From: Austropuccinia psidii | Lineage: Eukaryota > Basidiomycota > Pucciniomycetes > Pucciniales > Sphaerophragmiaceae | DNA: 64,000 nt | Direction: 5' to 3' | Assembly (NCBI GenBank): GCA_023105745.1 | Contig: JALGQZ010000018.1 | Span: 13,454,273 to 13,518,272, forward strand | Shown here: positions 1 to 12,600 of the stretch, piece after piece | Layout of the letters: every line of letters starts with the position of its first letter | How positions within the stretch are numbered: position 1 is the stretch's first letter | Notes under the pieces: generated by a model | What the model was told of the DNA's origin: nothing | Seen by the model: the letters and a program-made list of their open reading frames with translations, nothing else | The model's database searches: none | Translations under genes and position numbers: made by a program

Positions 1-3000
1 TGTAAGACTGTTTACTTTAGAGTCAATATCATCAATAATATTTTAAAGATCTTATTGGATGGAATAAACAGCTCAAGTGGGACAAGAAATTAATGATTTA
101 ACCTCTGAAAAATTTCAAAGCATATTTTGTTCTTAAATATATCACTAAAATAAAAATAGAATGATTTAAGAGTGATTAAGAATCACACATTCAAGCAAAT
201 AATTCCAGAATTTTTTGAGCATTAAAAAGCTACTATCTATTTCCTATCATATGTCATTCAAACCTTCAACAATGGTAAGATAGGAAATATCAACAAACAA
301 ATTATCTAGGATCTCTTATGCTTCAATCCAAGCATCCAATATTGTCAGTTTCCAGAACAAAAGCAATATAAGTCCATAAAATAATTATGTAGCTTTAAAT
401 AAACCAAATTCTCATAATAAAGTCTCTCAAGATCAAGATGATTCGAGTAATGAATACCAATACCCAATGAGCTCAGGAATTAATCATTCAAAAAGAATGA
501 TGAGTCTTTATTAATTATTTAAGCCATACTATCGGGTTAATTTCAATGATTTAAGTATGGAAAAAAAATTCTAACATAATTGAAAATGAGGAAACAAGTG
601 GCTTTAAGTGAATAAAATAATCGAAGAAAAATGATGATGATGAAAATAGAAGATTGCTTGATGTTAGGCCAAGTTTAAAAGAGGATCAGAAATTCATTTG
701 AACCCGAATGAAGTATTAATTAAGAATTATCAAAAATTCCAATCAGGTTTTTCTATCATGATAATATCGCATTTAATTCAACATTTACTTAATTTTAGTT
801 CTTATTTTCTTATTTTTCTTACTTTCATTTCATTGCTTGAATTAAGAACATATTGGATTACTGTAAGGAAATTATTTCTTTTGTGTTTTTATGGTTTCAA
901 AATATTGAGACAGAATCCAAAATAATGTTAAACAATACATTGTGGATTAGAGAATTCGAAAAATGGTAAACCATAGCTTTTTTGAAAATCCAAGCGGTAT
1001 GGGCTAGGAGTTTTTCTAATGTAGCATATTCCTACATTTTAAAGCTTTTTCTACCTGTTAATTTAAATTCAAGAAAAATTTAATCTTGATTTTTGATAAA
1101 ATTTTCATTATAAATTTACAAAATGAATAAATGAAAGAGAAAATAAAATGGGGTTGTTAAATTGATGCTGGTATGAACCCTAATATTTAAAACTGAAACA
1201 ATCAACCCAAGCTAAAAAAAAAACGTAAAAATTAAGAAAAAAAAATCAAACCAAAATTACAAAAATAAACAACAGAAAATGAGACTTTAAAAAGGAAATA
1301 AAGAGACCATAGAGCTCACGAGTAGCCTAAATAAATTCATATCCCTAAAAAAATCTTGTCTTGATGGTTTGTTTAAGAAAATATGGGCAAAATTATCATT
1401 TTAGAATATGGTTTCCACCAAAAATATAATTTTGTCCCATAAAAAGGAAGAAAAAGTATGTAATACTTTATGCTTCTTTGGTATTTGATAAATTTTGGAT
1501 ATTAAAATGGGGTAAAAAATCAAATTTTCCCTTTAAAAAACAATATATACATTAAGTTCTTTTCTCAATAACCTTTGGGTATTAAAATGACCTCAAAAAT
1601 ATTAAGAATAGCCTCCCCAAAAAGGGGGTTTTTATAATTAATTTTGTGATTCAATTGGTTTTGAAATTATATCAGATGCCAGAAATTGAAGGTTTTCTCC
1701 CTTTGTTATTACATAATATTAAGGAGAAAATAAATAATTAATTATCTAGAGGTGGAACCCAGTTTATTTGAAAATTCTACATATCTAATTTTTCATACAT
1801 GAAATATGTGGCCCGCGGTAGGAGCTTAAATCACATCAGAAACTGAAAAGACCCACAAATTCCATCAAAAATCTCAAGCCATGTTGGATAGATTTTATCA
1901 CTATTCGGAAAGATTGAATTCTTATAATACCATAGCCGCTACGCTGTGTTGAATGAAAATCTCCTAATTGGGTGATTTAATTTATTAAATTTATTCAAGG
2001 ATAGTTTTCTATTACTCAAAGAACCAGTATGCCTTCTTTTTTCCATGAATAATTAATTAATTTTTTGAATCCCTGCACTCAACATTAATTGGAGTAGAAA
2101 ATTTCTTCCAGAAGCTATGCGGTCGAACAATTTATTACCAGAATCACTTATTTCTGTAAAGTGGGGTAAACAATAATTTTCCACTATCCAAAAACCATAT
2201 ATGCAGTTTGTTTTACTACTCAAAATTGAATAATCCTTTATTTAGGATTGTATATTATTCATTTGTTTTTCTTAATAAAAAATCATATGATTCTTTCCAA
2301 AAAATTTAGCTGGATAATACTAGTTTAACCTCTTGTAGTGTTTGTCAAAATTATGAATAGTAATTTGTTTTTTCTTACAGATTTTGTTTCAGTTCTGAAA
2401 AATGTCCCACTTATAAATATATAAGGAGCTACTTTGAAAAAAAAATAGTGAAAAAAAGGCAAAGCATAGCGTATATACCTGTAAAATAAATCTATCTATG
2501 TGGTAGTTTTTCAAAAAGAAGTCCTGAAATCCTGAGTTGAAAGCATAGATACAATATATAATAATTGAGGAAGTGTTGAAACGCTGTTAAGGCTTGGAAA
2601 AGATTCAATATTAATAAATTAATATGTTTTTCGTAAAATAGATAAATGCAATAAGCTTTAAAAAAACAAGAGAATATTAGGAATTTTCTGAAAAAAATGT
2701 TTCTCAAATAATGACCCAAAATGTCATATTGAAGTAATGAATTTTCCTTGGGGAGGGCCCTTGTAAAATAAAAATTTATTAAGCTCTAATAACTTAAAGA
2801 ATTAATGGTATGAAAGGATGAGTTGAGTTTTGATATTTTTGATATTCCAAATAAAATTGAATAGGATTGGTCTTCTGTATTATGATTTATTAGGAAGAGT
2901 CTGTTATACCAATCTACTGAGTAAAATTAATCATATAATAATTCTAAAAGAATATCAAGAGTCTTCAGAATTATTTTTAAAAATGGATGGGAATCTTTAT

Positions 3001-4889
3001 CATCCCAATATACTCAAAAGTTTTCTCCTTAAAGTATAACTACCAATCCCAATTCTGAGTTGTAGTTATTTCAAGCCGATTTATTTTTATAATTCATTTT
3101 AAAAGACAAATATGTCAAATTTACTTTTGAATTACAATATTGGGGTTCAATTCCAGACTTTATGAGCAAGCGTTTCTACTTTAATAAACAAAAAAATTGT
3201 TGGTCAAGCAGTTGCATGAGCCAGCTTATATTCCAGCTAATCGCAAGTATATTTAAGATCACTTTATGGTAAAATTATTTTCTGTAAAGACATGGTAGCT
3301 CCACAGGACTGATTTTGATAAATAAATTATGTCATCAGTCCCATTGAATGAATTTTATTTTTCTCAAAAAACAGGAATAATTAGTCTCATAAGTTATTTT
3401 TTCCTTTTCTCTTACCTCCTCCAAAAAGGATAATATTGTAAATTGAAGTCTGGAATCCTTGTTTTAATAAAGGAACAAATGTTTTTCTTGACAAAAAGTG
3501 ATATTGAAAATAAATTCAAGTAAAAGTATCATTAAATTCCTAGATATTTCCCTTGTAATTATTGCAATGACATCTGATATTTCTCATCTTATACTATGTT
3601 TTGTTTCATTAGACGTTGCATTTGGCAATACTTTGGTTCCTGATTTTCTTGATAAATGCCAAAGATATCACAATGAACGAAGATACTAAGCTATTTTCAA
3701 GTAGTGTAAATGATGGCACAAATAGAGGCAAGGCAATCAAGCTTCAGAAGACTACTTGGATTAATCACCGTCCTTAAAATTGGTTCCATAAAGTATCCAC
3801 ATTATCATTTGTTTTCAAAGTTGTTAGAAAAAAATATGGAAAATCATGGATATACTGTGAGCTCTTTTTTCAAAGTTTAGCAGAATATACTTGGAAAGAC
3901 AATTGAAACAAACAAGTTTCCACCTTTTCTATATCAAATTTCTCCTTAAAATGAGAGATTCAAATTTAAAGAAGGGAATGAAGACCTAAAAAGAGGGTTT
4001 TAAGTATATATAAAGAGTGATAAAACACAATAAAGTTTTTAGGAATTCAAGTACATTCAAGAAGCTCTTAATTTCAAATAAACTGGAATTAACTTTGGAT
4101 ATATTGGGTTTCAATGATAATTCAGGCCCAGCTGGAAAGTTTGAAAAAAAAATATGTCAGAAGGGCCCTAGTTATTTATATATCAAGACGGGTTATAAAG
4201 GAAATAATTCATTATAAAGAATAATATCTTGTTTGGCCAGATAGTTTTAGAAGGAAGAGGATATCACATGTTATGTGGCAAGAAGTTTTTGGAGGGTGTA
4301 TAAGCTTTTTTAATGGAACTACATTCTGAATTTATCAAAAGCCATATTGGAAGGGTGAAGTGTACCTTAATTTCAAAAGTAACTATTCAATTAATGAAGA
4401 AATTATATGTGACTGTGATAAAAATAGGGTTCTGGTAAAATTACAAAATCCCTTACGTGTTTTTACCAAAACCTTATGTGTATTGACCAATTTATAGCCA
4501 AAAAATGTGTAGTTTTGGTAAAATTGCTTAAGTGGACCCTTTTTTTGAAAAATCATCAGAAAAAATTTTGAGGAATTTTTCCTTTTTTTTGGCCATAATT
4601 TTTCATTTGTGAGATTTTCAGATCCCCAATTTTTTGTCAAATTTCTTCTAATTGGCCAAATTGTTTTTTTTGGAGAAAGTGGAGGCCCAAAAAGGCATTT
4701 TTGTTTATACTTTTTTCATTTTTGGCAGAAAAATTCATGTAAGTAAAAAAGTTCCATGCTTTTGATAAAGAAATAAATGAGGGGTATGTTAAGAAATAAA
4801 CAACACTGAGAAGAGGGATAACTGGGATAAATTCTATATAAAGAAAATTCAATCTGAATCAACATCTGAAATAGCGGGTTTTTGAAATT
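1..4889. other. AT-rich non-coding stretch
   Basis: No gene is recognisable. Open frames here are all under about 95 codons, rich in Phe/Ile/Leu/Lys as expected by chance in AT-rich DNA, and none carries a family motif I know. Around 4430-4500 there are sequences of the type CTTAYGTGTTTTTACCAA that recur at 6370-6395 and, more diverged, near 26040-26110. The part at 4585-4665 resembles, in inverted orientation, 51998-52110. These suggest old dispersed repeats. Confidence 0.6.
4585..4665. repeat. Dispersed repeat fragment (inverted copy near 52 kb)
   Basis: The stretch with AGATCCCCAATTTTTTG and then ATTGGCCAAATTG matches the reverse complement of 51998-52110, with an insertion/deletion between the two blocks. 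It is probably part of an unidentified old repeat. The match was made by eye and is short, so the family is not assignable. Confidence 0.35.
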
Positions 4890-6260
4890 CTCTTGAGAAA
4901 TCCATAAATATCATTGAGAATTCCATAAAGGTAATTAAAAATGCCATAAATTTCATTAACAATTTCAAAATATCATAAATATAATTAAAGATAAAAAAAA
5001 TTTGATTGAGAACGCCATAAGTTCTATTGAGAATTCCATAGATAAGATTGGCAATGTCACAATTCCATAATTCCACAAAGACTGTTAAAAATTCCATAAA
5101 AGCCATTGAACATGCCATAAAAGCCATTTACAATGCCATAAAAGCCACTTACAATGCCATATAAGCCATTGAAAATGCCATAAAAGCCATTTACAATGCC
5201 ATAAAAGCCATTTAAAATGCCATCAAAGCCATTTAAAATGCCATAAAAGCCATTAACAATGCCATAAAAGCCATTTACAATGCCATAAAAGCCATTTACA
5301 ATGCCATAAAAGCTATTTACAATGCCATAAAAGCCATTTACAATGCCATAAAAGCCATTTACAATGCCATAAAAGCCATTTAAAATGCCATAAAAGCCAT
5401 TTAAAATGCCATAAAAGCCATTTACAATGCCATAAAAGCCATTTACAATGCCATAAAAGCCATTTACAATGCCATAAAAGCCATTTACAATGCCATAAAA
5501 GCCATTTACAATGCCATAAAAGCCATTTACAATGCCATAAAAGCCATTTACAATGCCATAAAAGCCATTGAACATGCCATAAAAGCCATTTACAATGCCA
5601 TAAAAGCCATTTACAATGCCATAAAAGCCATTTACAATGCCATAAAAGCCATTTACAATGCCATAAAAGCCATTTACAATGCCATAAAAGCCATTTACAA
5701 TGCCATAAAAGCCATTTACAATGCCATAAAAGCCATTTACAATGCCATAAAAGCCATTTACAATGCCATAAAAGCCATTTACAATGCCATAAAAGCCATT
5801 TACAATGCCATAAAAGCCATTGAACATGCCATAAAAGCCATTGAAAATTCCAAATAAGCCATTTAAAATGCCATAAAAGCCATTTAAGATGCCATATAAG
5901 CAATTGAACATGCCATAAAGGTCACTTAAAATGACATAAAGGTCACTTAAAATGACATAAAAGCCATTTACAATGACATGAAAGCCATTGAACATGCCAT
6001 AAAAGCCATTTACAATGCCATAAAAGCCATTTACAATGCCATAAGAGCCATTTACAATGCCATAAAAGCCATTTACAATGCAATAAAAGCCATGTAAAAT
6101 GCCATAAAAGCCATTTAAAATTACATAAAAGCCATTAAAAATTCCATAAAAGCCATTTAAAGTTCCAAAAAAGCCATTTAAAATTCCATAAAATCCATTT
6201 TCAATGCCACAAAGTCCATTGAAAATTCCATAAATGCCATAAATGTCATTGAAAATGGAA
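4890..6260. repeat. 21-bp minisatellite array
   Basis: A tandem array whose consensus unit is GCCATTTACAATGCCATAAAA (21 bp). The core, about 5090-6190, holds roughly 50 nearly identical units, with common variants such as ...GAACATG... and ...TAAAATG.... Both edges (4890-5090 and 6190-6260) hold increasingly diverged units of the same period, the usual picture of a satellite homogenised in its centre. Because 21 is divisible by 3, every frame that lacks a stop in one unit stays open across the array, which explains the long minus-strand frames. It is flanked on both sides by related CTTACGTGTTTTTACCAA-like motifs, so the array may have expanded inside a dispersed repeat. Confidence 0.95.
5057..5995 (-). 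CDS. Heptapeptide-repeat reading frame inside the minisatellite (doubtful gene)
   Basis: The minus strand of the minisatellite is open for 312 codons from an ATG. It translates into about 40 copies of a seven-residue repeat, Asn-Gly-Phe-Tyr-Gly-Ile-Val, with substitutions mainly at the last two positions (Ile-Leu, Met-Phe). A second minus frame over 5313-5903 reads a Trp-His-Cys-Lys-Trp-Leu-Leu repeat. There is no signal peptide, flanking unique domain or recognisable promoter, and openness is a direct result of the 21-bp period. I regard it as a by-product of the satellite. A real repetitive secreted or structural protein cannot be excluded from sequence alone. Confidence 0.15.
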   Translation of the reverse strand: MFNGFHVIVNGFYVILSDLYVILSDLYGMFNCLYGILNGFYGILNGLFGIFNGFYGMFNGFYGIVNGFYGIVNGFYGIVNGFYGIVNGFYGIVNGFYGIVNGFYGIVNGFYGIVNGFYGIVNGFYGIVNGFYGIVNGFYGMFNGFYGIVNGFYGIVNGFYGIVNGFYGIVNGFYGIVNGFYGIVNGFYGIVNGFYGILNGFYGILNGFYGIVNGFYGIVNGFYGIVNSFYGIVNGFYGIVNGFYGIVNGFYGILNGFDGILNGFYGIVNGFYGIFNGLYGIVSGFYGIVNGFYGMFNGFYGIFNSLCGIMEL

Positions 6261-7533
6261 AAAAGATTTTCTTGGGAATTTTTGGAAGTTTATGATTTGT
6301 TCTTTCAATTGAAAAGGGAACCAGGGCCTCCCTTAGGTGTTTTTAATAATTCATGGAAAAAAAATGTAAGGGCTTACATGTTTTTACCAAATCCGTAAAG
6401 AGATCGTTTCTTTGATTACTGGCAGGCCTGGATCATGTGCTGATTCCATGGTTCAGAAGGAAATGGGTGTTTTTGAAAATACAGATTCATTTTTTGACAA
6501 AGGTAGAGAGATCATATTTCCTATCTTTCTTAGTTGAAAAGTTGAACTAGTATTTGCGTCCTAGACAGGCCAATATTTATTGGAAGATCTGGCTTATTCT
6601 CTTACTGAAACACTAATAACTTTTTACAAAAAACTGGCGTCAAATACAAAAATAAATGCAGAACTCAATCTCTTCTAAGCAAAGGCACATTTACTAAATG
6701 AACATAAAATTGGTATTATAAAAGGTAGATTTACATACTCAAGAGAAATGAGGTTGAAACTAAATGACAAGGATGATATAGCAAGTTATGTTTATTGGGT
6801 AAAGGAATGATTTATTCTACACAACGTTCTCATATTAAAGAGATTCATGGGATGAGTTTAGTTAATCAGAGAAATATAAATTACCCGTGTGACTAGCAAG
6901 TGAAGCTGCGTCTCCAAAAGAAGAGTAATTTTTTAGTAAAGTGAAAAACATGTGTGTAAGCCACAATTACTCTATTTGAACTCTTCAAGCTCTTTTGATG
7001 AGGTATTATTAGATTTCTTGAGTAGGAATAAATTTAAAGAAAAGGAAACATAATGTCAAAAGTCTTAAAGAGAAAAAATATGATAAACAGATAATTAATT
7101 TTTATTAATTCCATTTCAGTAGTTCTTTGCAAATACATAAACAAAAAACATTTTCGAAACTCAAATTATTTGAGCACCAAGCTTCATATTAATTTTAATT
7201 AAGGGTTTTAAATCAAATTTTATTTTATGATATTAAAAAGGATTAATAAAATTTTCAAGAGTTTGAAATAATTTAAAAGTATTTATGTATCCCTTATGAA
7301 GTCATTCCCTGCTTATGAAGTTCAGATATAGATTCTAATCTTTGTGCTCACCTAAGGATTTCTATTTTGTGGTCATATTTCTTTTTTTTTTTCTAAAATT
7401 CCTCTTTTTTAAGATCATAATCCATCTTTGTATGCTTTGATTATTATTCAAGTGAAATTCGATCCTTTCTTGCTTCCCCTTTCTTAAATTACAACTGAGA
7501 CTTCTGAAATGAATACTTATTATTAATCTGCAT
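6261..7533. other. Non-coding stretch after the minisatellite
   Basis: AT-rich DNA without recognisable genes. Positions 6330-6400 contain the motif CTTACATGTTTTTACCAAA, which matches the left flank of the minisatellite. Confidence 0.5.
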
Positions 7534-7965
7534 TTAGGAAATTTCTTTGTTCTCTTTTATTTTGATTAAATTTAATTTTTCTTCTTGTTTACCACAGTCC
7601 CAAATATACTGCATTTTTCTCTTAAATCTTTCATTCACCTTTTTATTTTGTTCTTCAAGCTTATCTTCAAGTATCCAATGATTTATGTCTGTTTTTTTTG
7701 GTAAAATCTTTGATGAAATTGGATTTAGATGTCCTAATTGTTTTTTATATGAATTTTTGATTACATATTCTTTATTGATGATTCTTTCTGAGCTGTTTTT
7801 ACCATTTAAGAATTTGTGCTCTGATCAGACAATTCTCCCAGAATATCTTTAACCAAAATCGATATTTTTCTTTGTCTCACTCTTTTTACATCTTTATCAA
7901 ATGAATCAGAAGGAGAACTAATTACTTTTAACTACGTGTCCGACTAATCTGACTTATTTCTATGT
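7534..7965 (-). pseudogene. Decayed lysine-rich coding relic, family unknown
   Basis: On the minus strand two adjacent frames give protein-like stretches. The upstream one (about 7870-7965) includes DVKRVRQRKISILVKDILG. The downstream one (about 7534-7760) includes INHWILEDKLEEQNKKVNE and ends at the TTA at 7534-7536. A stop and a frame change separate them. The charged, low-Phe composition differs from chance frames in the surrounding DNA, which suggests a degraded exon. I do not recognise the family; a transposon Gag or transposase end is possible. Confidence 0.3.
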
Positions 7966-8836
7966 TAATAATTATTGAATTATGAATTATTATTTGTGGT
8001 ACTGTCAAATAAATTATCTCATATGTCGCTTTTCTTGTTACAAAATACTGCAGCCATCCAATAAAAGCATGAAATGAAAGCGTTCACATCTTCTTGGGGA
8101 ATTTCATTGATAATTTGGTCCAGTCCCTGGCCACTTCCTTTTAGGAAATGCACTGTTTGAACATTTTTTTATATTTTGTCCAAAACTGTTGAAGGTTGTG
8201 GCCACTTAGATTTAGTATTCCTTTTTCATGATTAAATTTGAATAAATTTCAAAAAATTTGAAAGCATGGGAATGTGTATGGTTTTTCCCCCCAAGCTCAT
8301 CTCCTCTCTATCCCCAAATAGATATATTTTACATAATAAATTCTATTTTAAAGATCTAGTTTATCTTTTTGGTAAAATGTAAATGACTTGGAGTGAGAGT
8401 TCTCCTAATTTTATAAGTAGCAACACATATTCTCAAAATCTAATTGGATCAATGGCGGTTTTCTGTATTTTATGATTTGGTTTTTTCTTTTTTCACTTTC
8501 TAGTTCTCTATTGGTGATTTTTTCTATCTTTCTTCTCATTTCCCAAAATAGCACTACTTTGTTTAGACAATTTGCACTCCTATGTATGTTCTGGCTGAAA
8601 ATGAGAAAAAAATATCTTAACAAGGGAACTTGATTCCAAGTGGCCTCCTGGATGTTCCATACAAAAACCAGGAAATTTGAGTCAATCTCCATAGTGCTGC
8701 ATATATGGGATCATGACATGGTTGAGTTGGTTCACTTGATTGTAAATATCATATCGTTGAGAGTTTTTTTGAGTATTGTGATATTGGTATGGAAATGAGC
8801 TGAATTACAAATTTATTTTTTGTTTCAACTAATCAT
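7966..8836. other. AT-rich spacer before the copia element
   Basis: No supported gene. A 93-codon minus frame at 8411-8692 (Met, rich in Glu/Lys/Asn) has no recognisable motif and is probably fortuitous, although its composition is somewhat protein-like. Confidence 0.4.
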
Positions 8837-8841
8837 ACTTA

Positions 8842-9553
8842 TGTCGAAGTAAGGAGCAAAGAAGAGGTAGCTTGATGCTTGTGATTTCTTTCGGGTAGAA
8901 GATCATGTTTCCCCCTCTTTATGCACTTACCGGTCATCATTACGAATTCGCGCTGTCCTGCCTGTTTAGGGAATCTCATGGCAGCATCGATTGAGGGAAG
9001 GGAGGATGTGTTTAAGATAAATAGACGCGAGAGTGCTTGGACTGCCTGGCCACGACTCTTTGCCCTAACTATTCATCACTGAACTAATCCACGTTTACAG
9101 TTAATCAATCGAACTCGGGAAGCTATCACTCAGGAGGAGCAATAAGGTACTGGTTATGCTTATTGCTTGAGGGTAGTATAGTTATTAATGTGTCTATTAT
9201 TCTCAAATCACAATAGCTTTGTTTCACTAGCTCTAGCTTATTCTCACGTATAGATAGTTACACTGTTCTGCTAGCTCATAGGTGAATATGAGTAATGGTT
9301 TCGTATCTAACTCACTTGCATACTCACTGATGTTGTTTAATGATGTTGCAACAGGCTCAGCTGTTGAACCTCTGAATATATTCATAGGTATATACACATT
9401 AGATTATTGACTATTATAAACAGGTACATTCATTCATGCATTCCAAGATATAACGTACAAGTACTTACTGTGTTTATTTGCTAGCTGCTATTACTGCTAC
9501 TGTTTTTGTTGAGTTAATTAAAGCAATAAACATCCTAAACTAAAACTCTTGCA
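8842..9553 (+). repeat. 5' LTR of the copia element
   Basis: 712 bp, from TGTCGAAGTAAGG to CTAAAACTCTTGCA, repeated at 13702-14413 at a constant offset of 4860 bp with two mismatches. It should carry the promoter and polyadenylation signals. A TATA-like GATAAATA lies near 9016, but no start site can be fixed from sequence. The LTR is less AT-rich than its surroundings. Confidence 0.97.
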
Positions 9554-9571
9554 TGGTAGCGAGAGTTAGTT
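9554..9571 (+). promoter_or_regulatory. tRNA primer binding site of the copia element
   Basis: TGGTAGCGAGAGTTAG starts immediately after the CA end of the 5' LTR. The TGG start is complementary to the CCA tail of a tRNA, as expected for the minus-strand primer site. The matching tRNA cannot be named without the host tRNA set. Confidence 0.8.
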
Positions 9572-9614
9572 GTAATTGCGCTCAATAAAAACAGAGACAG
9601 AATAGATTTAGGAA

Positions 9615-12600
9615 ATGTTGACTGAACATACGACAACTCCGGCTGATCATCCATCCTCAGACGATGAAGGATATAGGACCAAGATTATCACCCTTACCCG
9701 TGAAAATTGGGTCCAGTGGAGCTGCCAATTCGAGAACTTCCTCTTGGGGAAAGGCCACGAATCTCTACTTTCTCCTCCATCTGAAACCGATAAGGTCTCT
9801 CTGAAATTCAAAAAAAGGAATGGGAGCGCCCTAGCTCTTCTATGGACCTGTGTCAGCCCGGATATGCATGGCATACTCCTGGCCAATAAAACGTCCTTCT
9901 ACGACTCTTGGGAGGCTCTAGGCAAGACCTGTGGTAAAAACTCTGTTGTCATAATGTGTGAAACATTATTCAAGCTCATCTCAATACAATTCGAGCCTGG
10001 TTCCTCCTTGGAAAAACATATCGATGTCTTCCAAAAAACATATGCTAGCTATCAATCAATAACTCAGAATTCTGAGAATCAAATGGTCATATCCTCTGAA
10101 GTTGCTGCTGCTTTTTTTATCCGAAGCCTCAATCAGGATCGAGAGTTATCAGGACTTATTCCAACTCTGTACGACATCACTCCCTTTGAACTAAACACTG
10201 TGTTAAATCGTGTAGCAGTAGAACATTGCCGTCGAGGCCCAGCATTAGACCAGGTAATGGCATTGGATAAGAAGGAAAAGTCAGATCCAAATAAAAATCC
10301 AGCTCGTGGTGGACACCGTGGTAGAAGTAAGGTCACTAGTCGAGGTCGTGGTAAAGGGAAAGGAAATCCTCAACCAAAGAAAGAAGATGACTCCTCAAAG
10401 AGACTAGACAAACTCGAAAAAATGTTTGCTAGATTTGAAGCCACCTCAAAAAATCCTAATGTAAATGTTGTTACGGAATCCTCAAAAGAGCCATCTGCAG
10501 ACTTCGAACAGTCAGATTCAGATGCCTACGTTGTTGAGGATGAAGTACTCATGTCGGGTTCTGAAATATCCAATCAAATATACCTGGACTCTGGGGCTGG
10601 TCGATCTGTAGTGAATGACCTAAGGAGCCTTACCAACATCGTCAAGGTTCAAAAACAGGTTAACACCTATTCGGAACCCGTAAACATTACTCATCAGGGA
10701 GTACTAATATTCCGAGGAGTTCACATTTCTCCAGTATATTATGCACCCAAAGGAAAAGTCAACCTCCTGTCCGTGTCACAGCTTACTGATCACGGACTCA
10801 AACCCGTATTTAAGGGTGGAGCCTTCCTAGTCCTGCAAGGAAAAAGAATCATTGCAAAATTCCATCGCATGGGGAATCTGTTTGCAACAAAACTCCAGTC
10901 TCAATGCGTTTTTTCCCTTCCCGACTCAGAAAAGAAAAGGGACTGGCATTCACTCCTAGGACATCCAAGTGATGAGTATACCAAGAGACTACTTAGTAAT
11001 AAGAGAATCACTGGAACTTTCACTTCTTCTAGTGAATGCCAGGTATGCCTTCATGCTAAAATTAAAAGACTACCACACTCCCGGCACTTACCAAGTACTC
11101 ACTCTCCTTTCACCAAGATCCACATGGATACATTGGAAATCTCACCGCCTAGTCGTCAGGGTTATCGTTACGTACTAGCCATAATAGACGATTTCAGTCG
11201 TTTTAATCGTATTTACCTAATGACTGAAAAAGGGAGAGCAGAAGCACTTATTAACTCGTTCTTAAATGAATTGAAAAACAAACTTAACATCACACCGGCT
11301 TATATACATACTGACCGAGGGGGTGAATTTGACTCCAACAACTTCAAACGGACCCTGCTTGCAAAAGGGATTTGTTTGGAGCGTGGTCCCGCTCACTCTC
11401 CCCAGACCAATGGAGTTGCTGAACGCTTTAACCAGAGCTTGTTAACCAAAGTCAGGTGTCTACTAGCTCAATCAAACATTCCAATAACTTATTGGGACGA
11501 AGCAGCGCTTCATGCTTCTCTCCTCTTGAATCACTTACCCCACAGATTTCTGAGTATGAGCTCGCCAAATGATGTACTGCTAAGGGAGTCATCAACGATT
11601 CAGCCTACACGCGATCTAAATACCTTCCTGCCCTTCGGAATAAAGGTCGTCGTCAAAACTGAGAACCCCAGCAGCAAGGTTAATCCATCTGGCCAAGCAA
11701 TGAAGGCTCTCACATTTGAGCCTTACTCAGATGCACTCAGAGTCTTAGATGTAGCCACAGGAAAAATTAGAGTAACTCGTGACTACTCTCAACTCAAGTC
11801 GGAAACTACCGTCATGCTCAGAAAGGACCCATGTGTCCTGCCAATGCAACCAGCAAAAACACCTCCTCGAACAACCAGTCTCCCAGTATTAAAGGACTCT
11901 CTTCCCCAATTAAACTCGCCAGCTACTGACCATCATGAAGTAATCTCTCAAACTTCGATTGAGAATCAATCATTAAGCCATGAGCCATCATCCCAAGCTG
12001 TGACCGACCAGAACAAAAGGCCTCCTAGGTACACTTATGTCCCCTATTATGAAACCGCGCCGTGTGATGTGTCGAGTCAGGTCAGGGCTCAAAACATCAT
12101 TGAGGGCACCAAACGCCACCGAAGGCCCCCAGACCGCCTCATGCTTGCAGATGTGGTAACATACAAGCAGGCGTTGTCAGATCCGCTTGAGGAAGAGGCC
12201 TGGAAGTCAGCCATGAAGCAGGAGTATGATTCACTTATGAATCATAGCACGGGAGAGTTGGTACCCTATCCGACTGATGGTACAAAAGTAATCGGGGGAA
12301 TGTGGCGGTTGACTCGTAAAAGAAACGAGTTTGGCGAAGTCTACCGTCATAAGGCTCGCTGGGTGGTATTGGGAAACCATCAGGAGCATCTAATTCATTA
12401 CTTTGATACTTGGGCATCGGTCGGTCGAAATGAAACCTTTAAGATCATGCTAATTCTAGCTGTTTGCCGCGACTACATACCCTATCAGTTTGATATTGAG
12501 ACCGCCTTTTTACATGGAAAAATGGACGCGAATGTCTATGTCAAACAGGTTAGGGGCTTTGAAGTTCCTGGGAAGGAACAATGGGTCTGGCGACTAAACA

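Noticed and set aside
3142..3153. tRNA B-box-like GGTTCAATTCC
   Set aside because: The flanking bases do not form a T-arm or acceptor stem, and no A-box is found at the right distance.
4890..6260. CRISPR-like regular repeats
   Set aside because: Units are contiguous 21-mers without spacers, in a eukaryotic transposon-rich context; this is a minisatellite.
9647..12417. Antisense and out-of-phase frames of 60-80 codons inside the copia element
   Set aside because: Overlap the intact polyprotein and show no independent motif.
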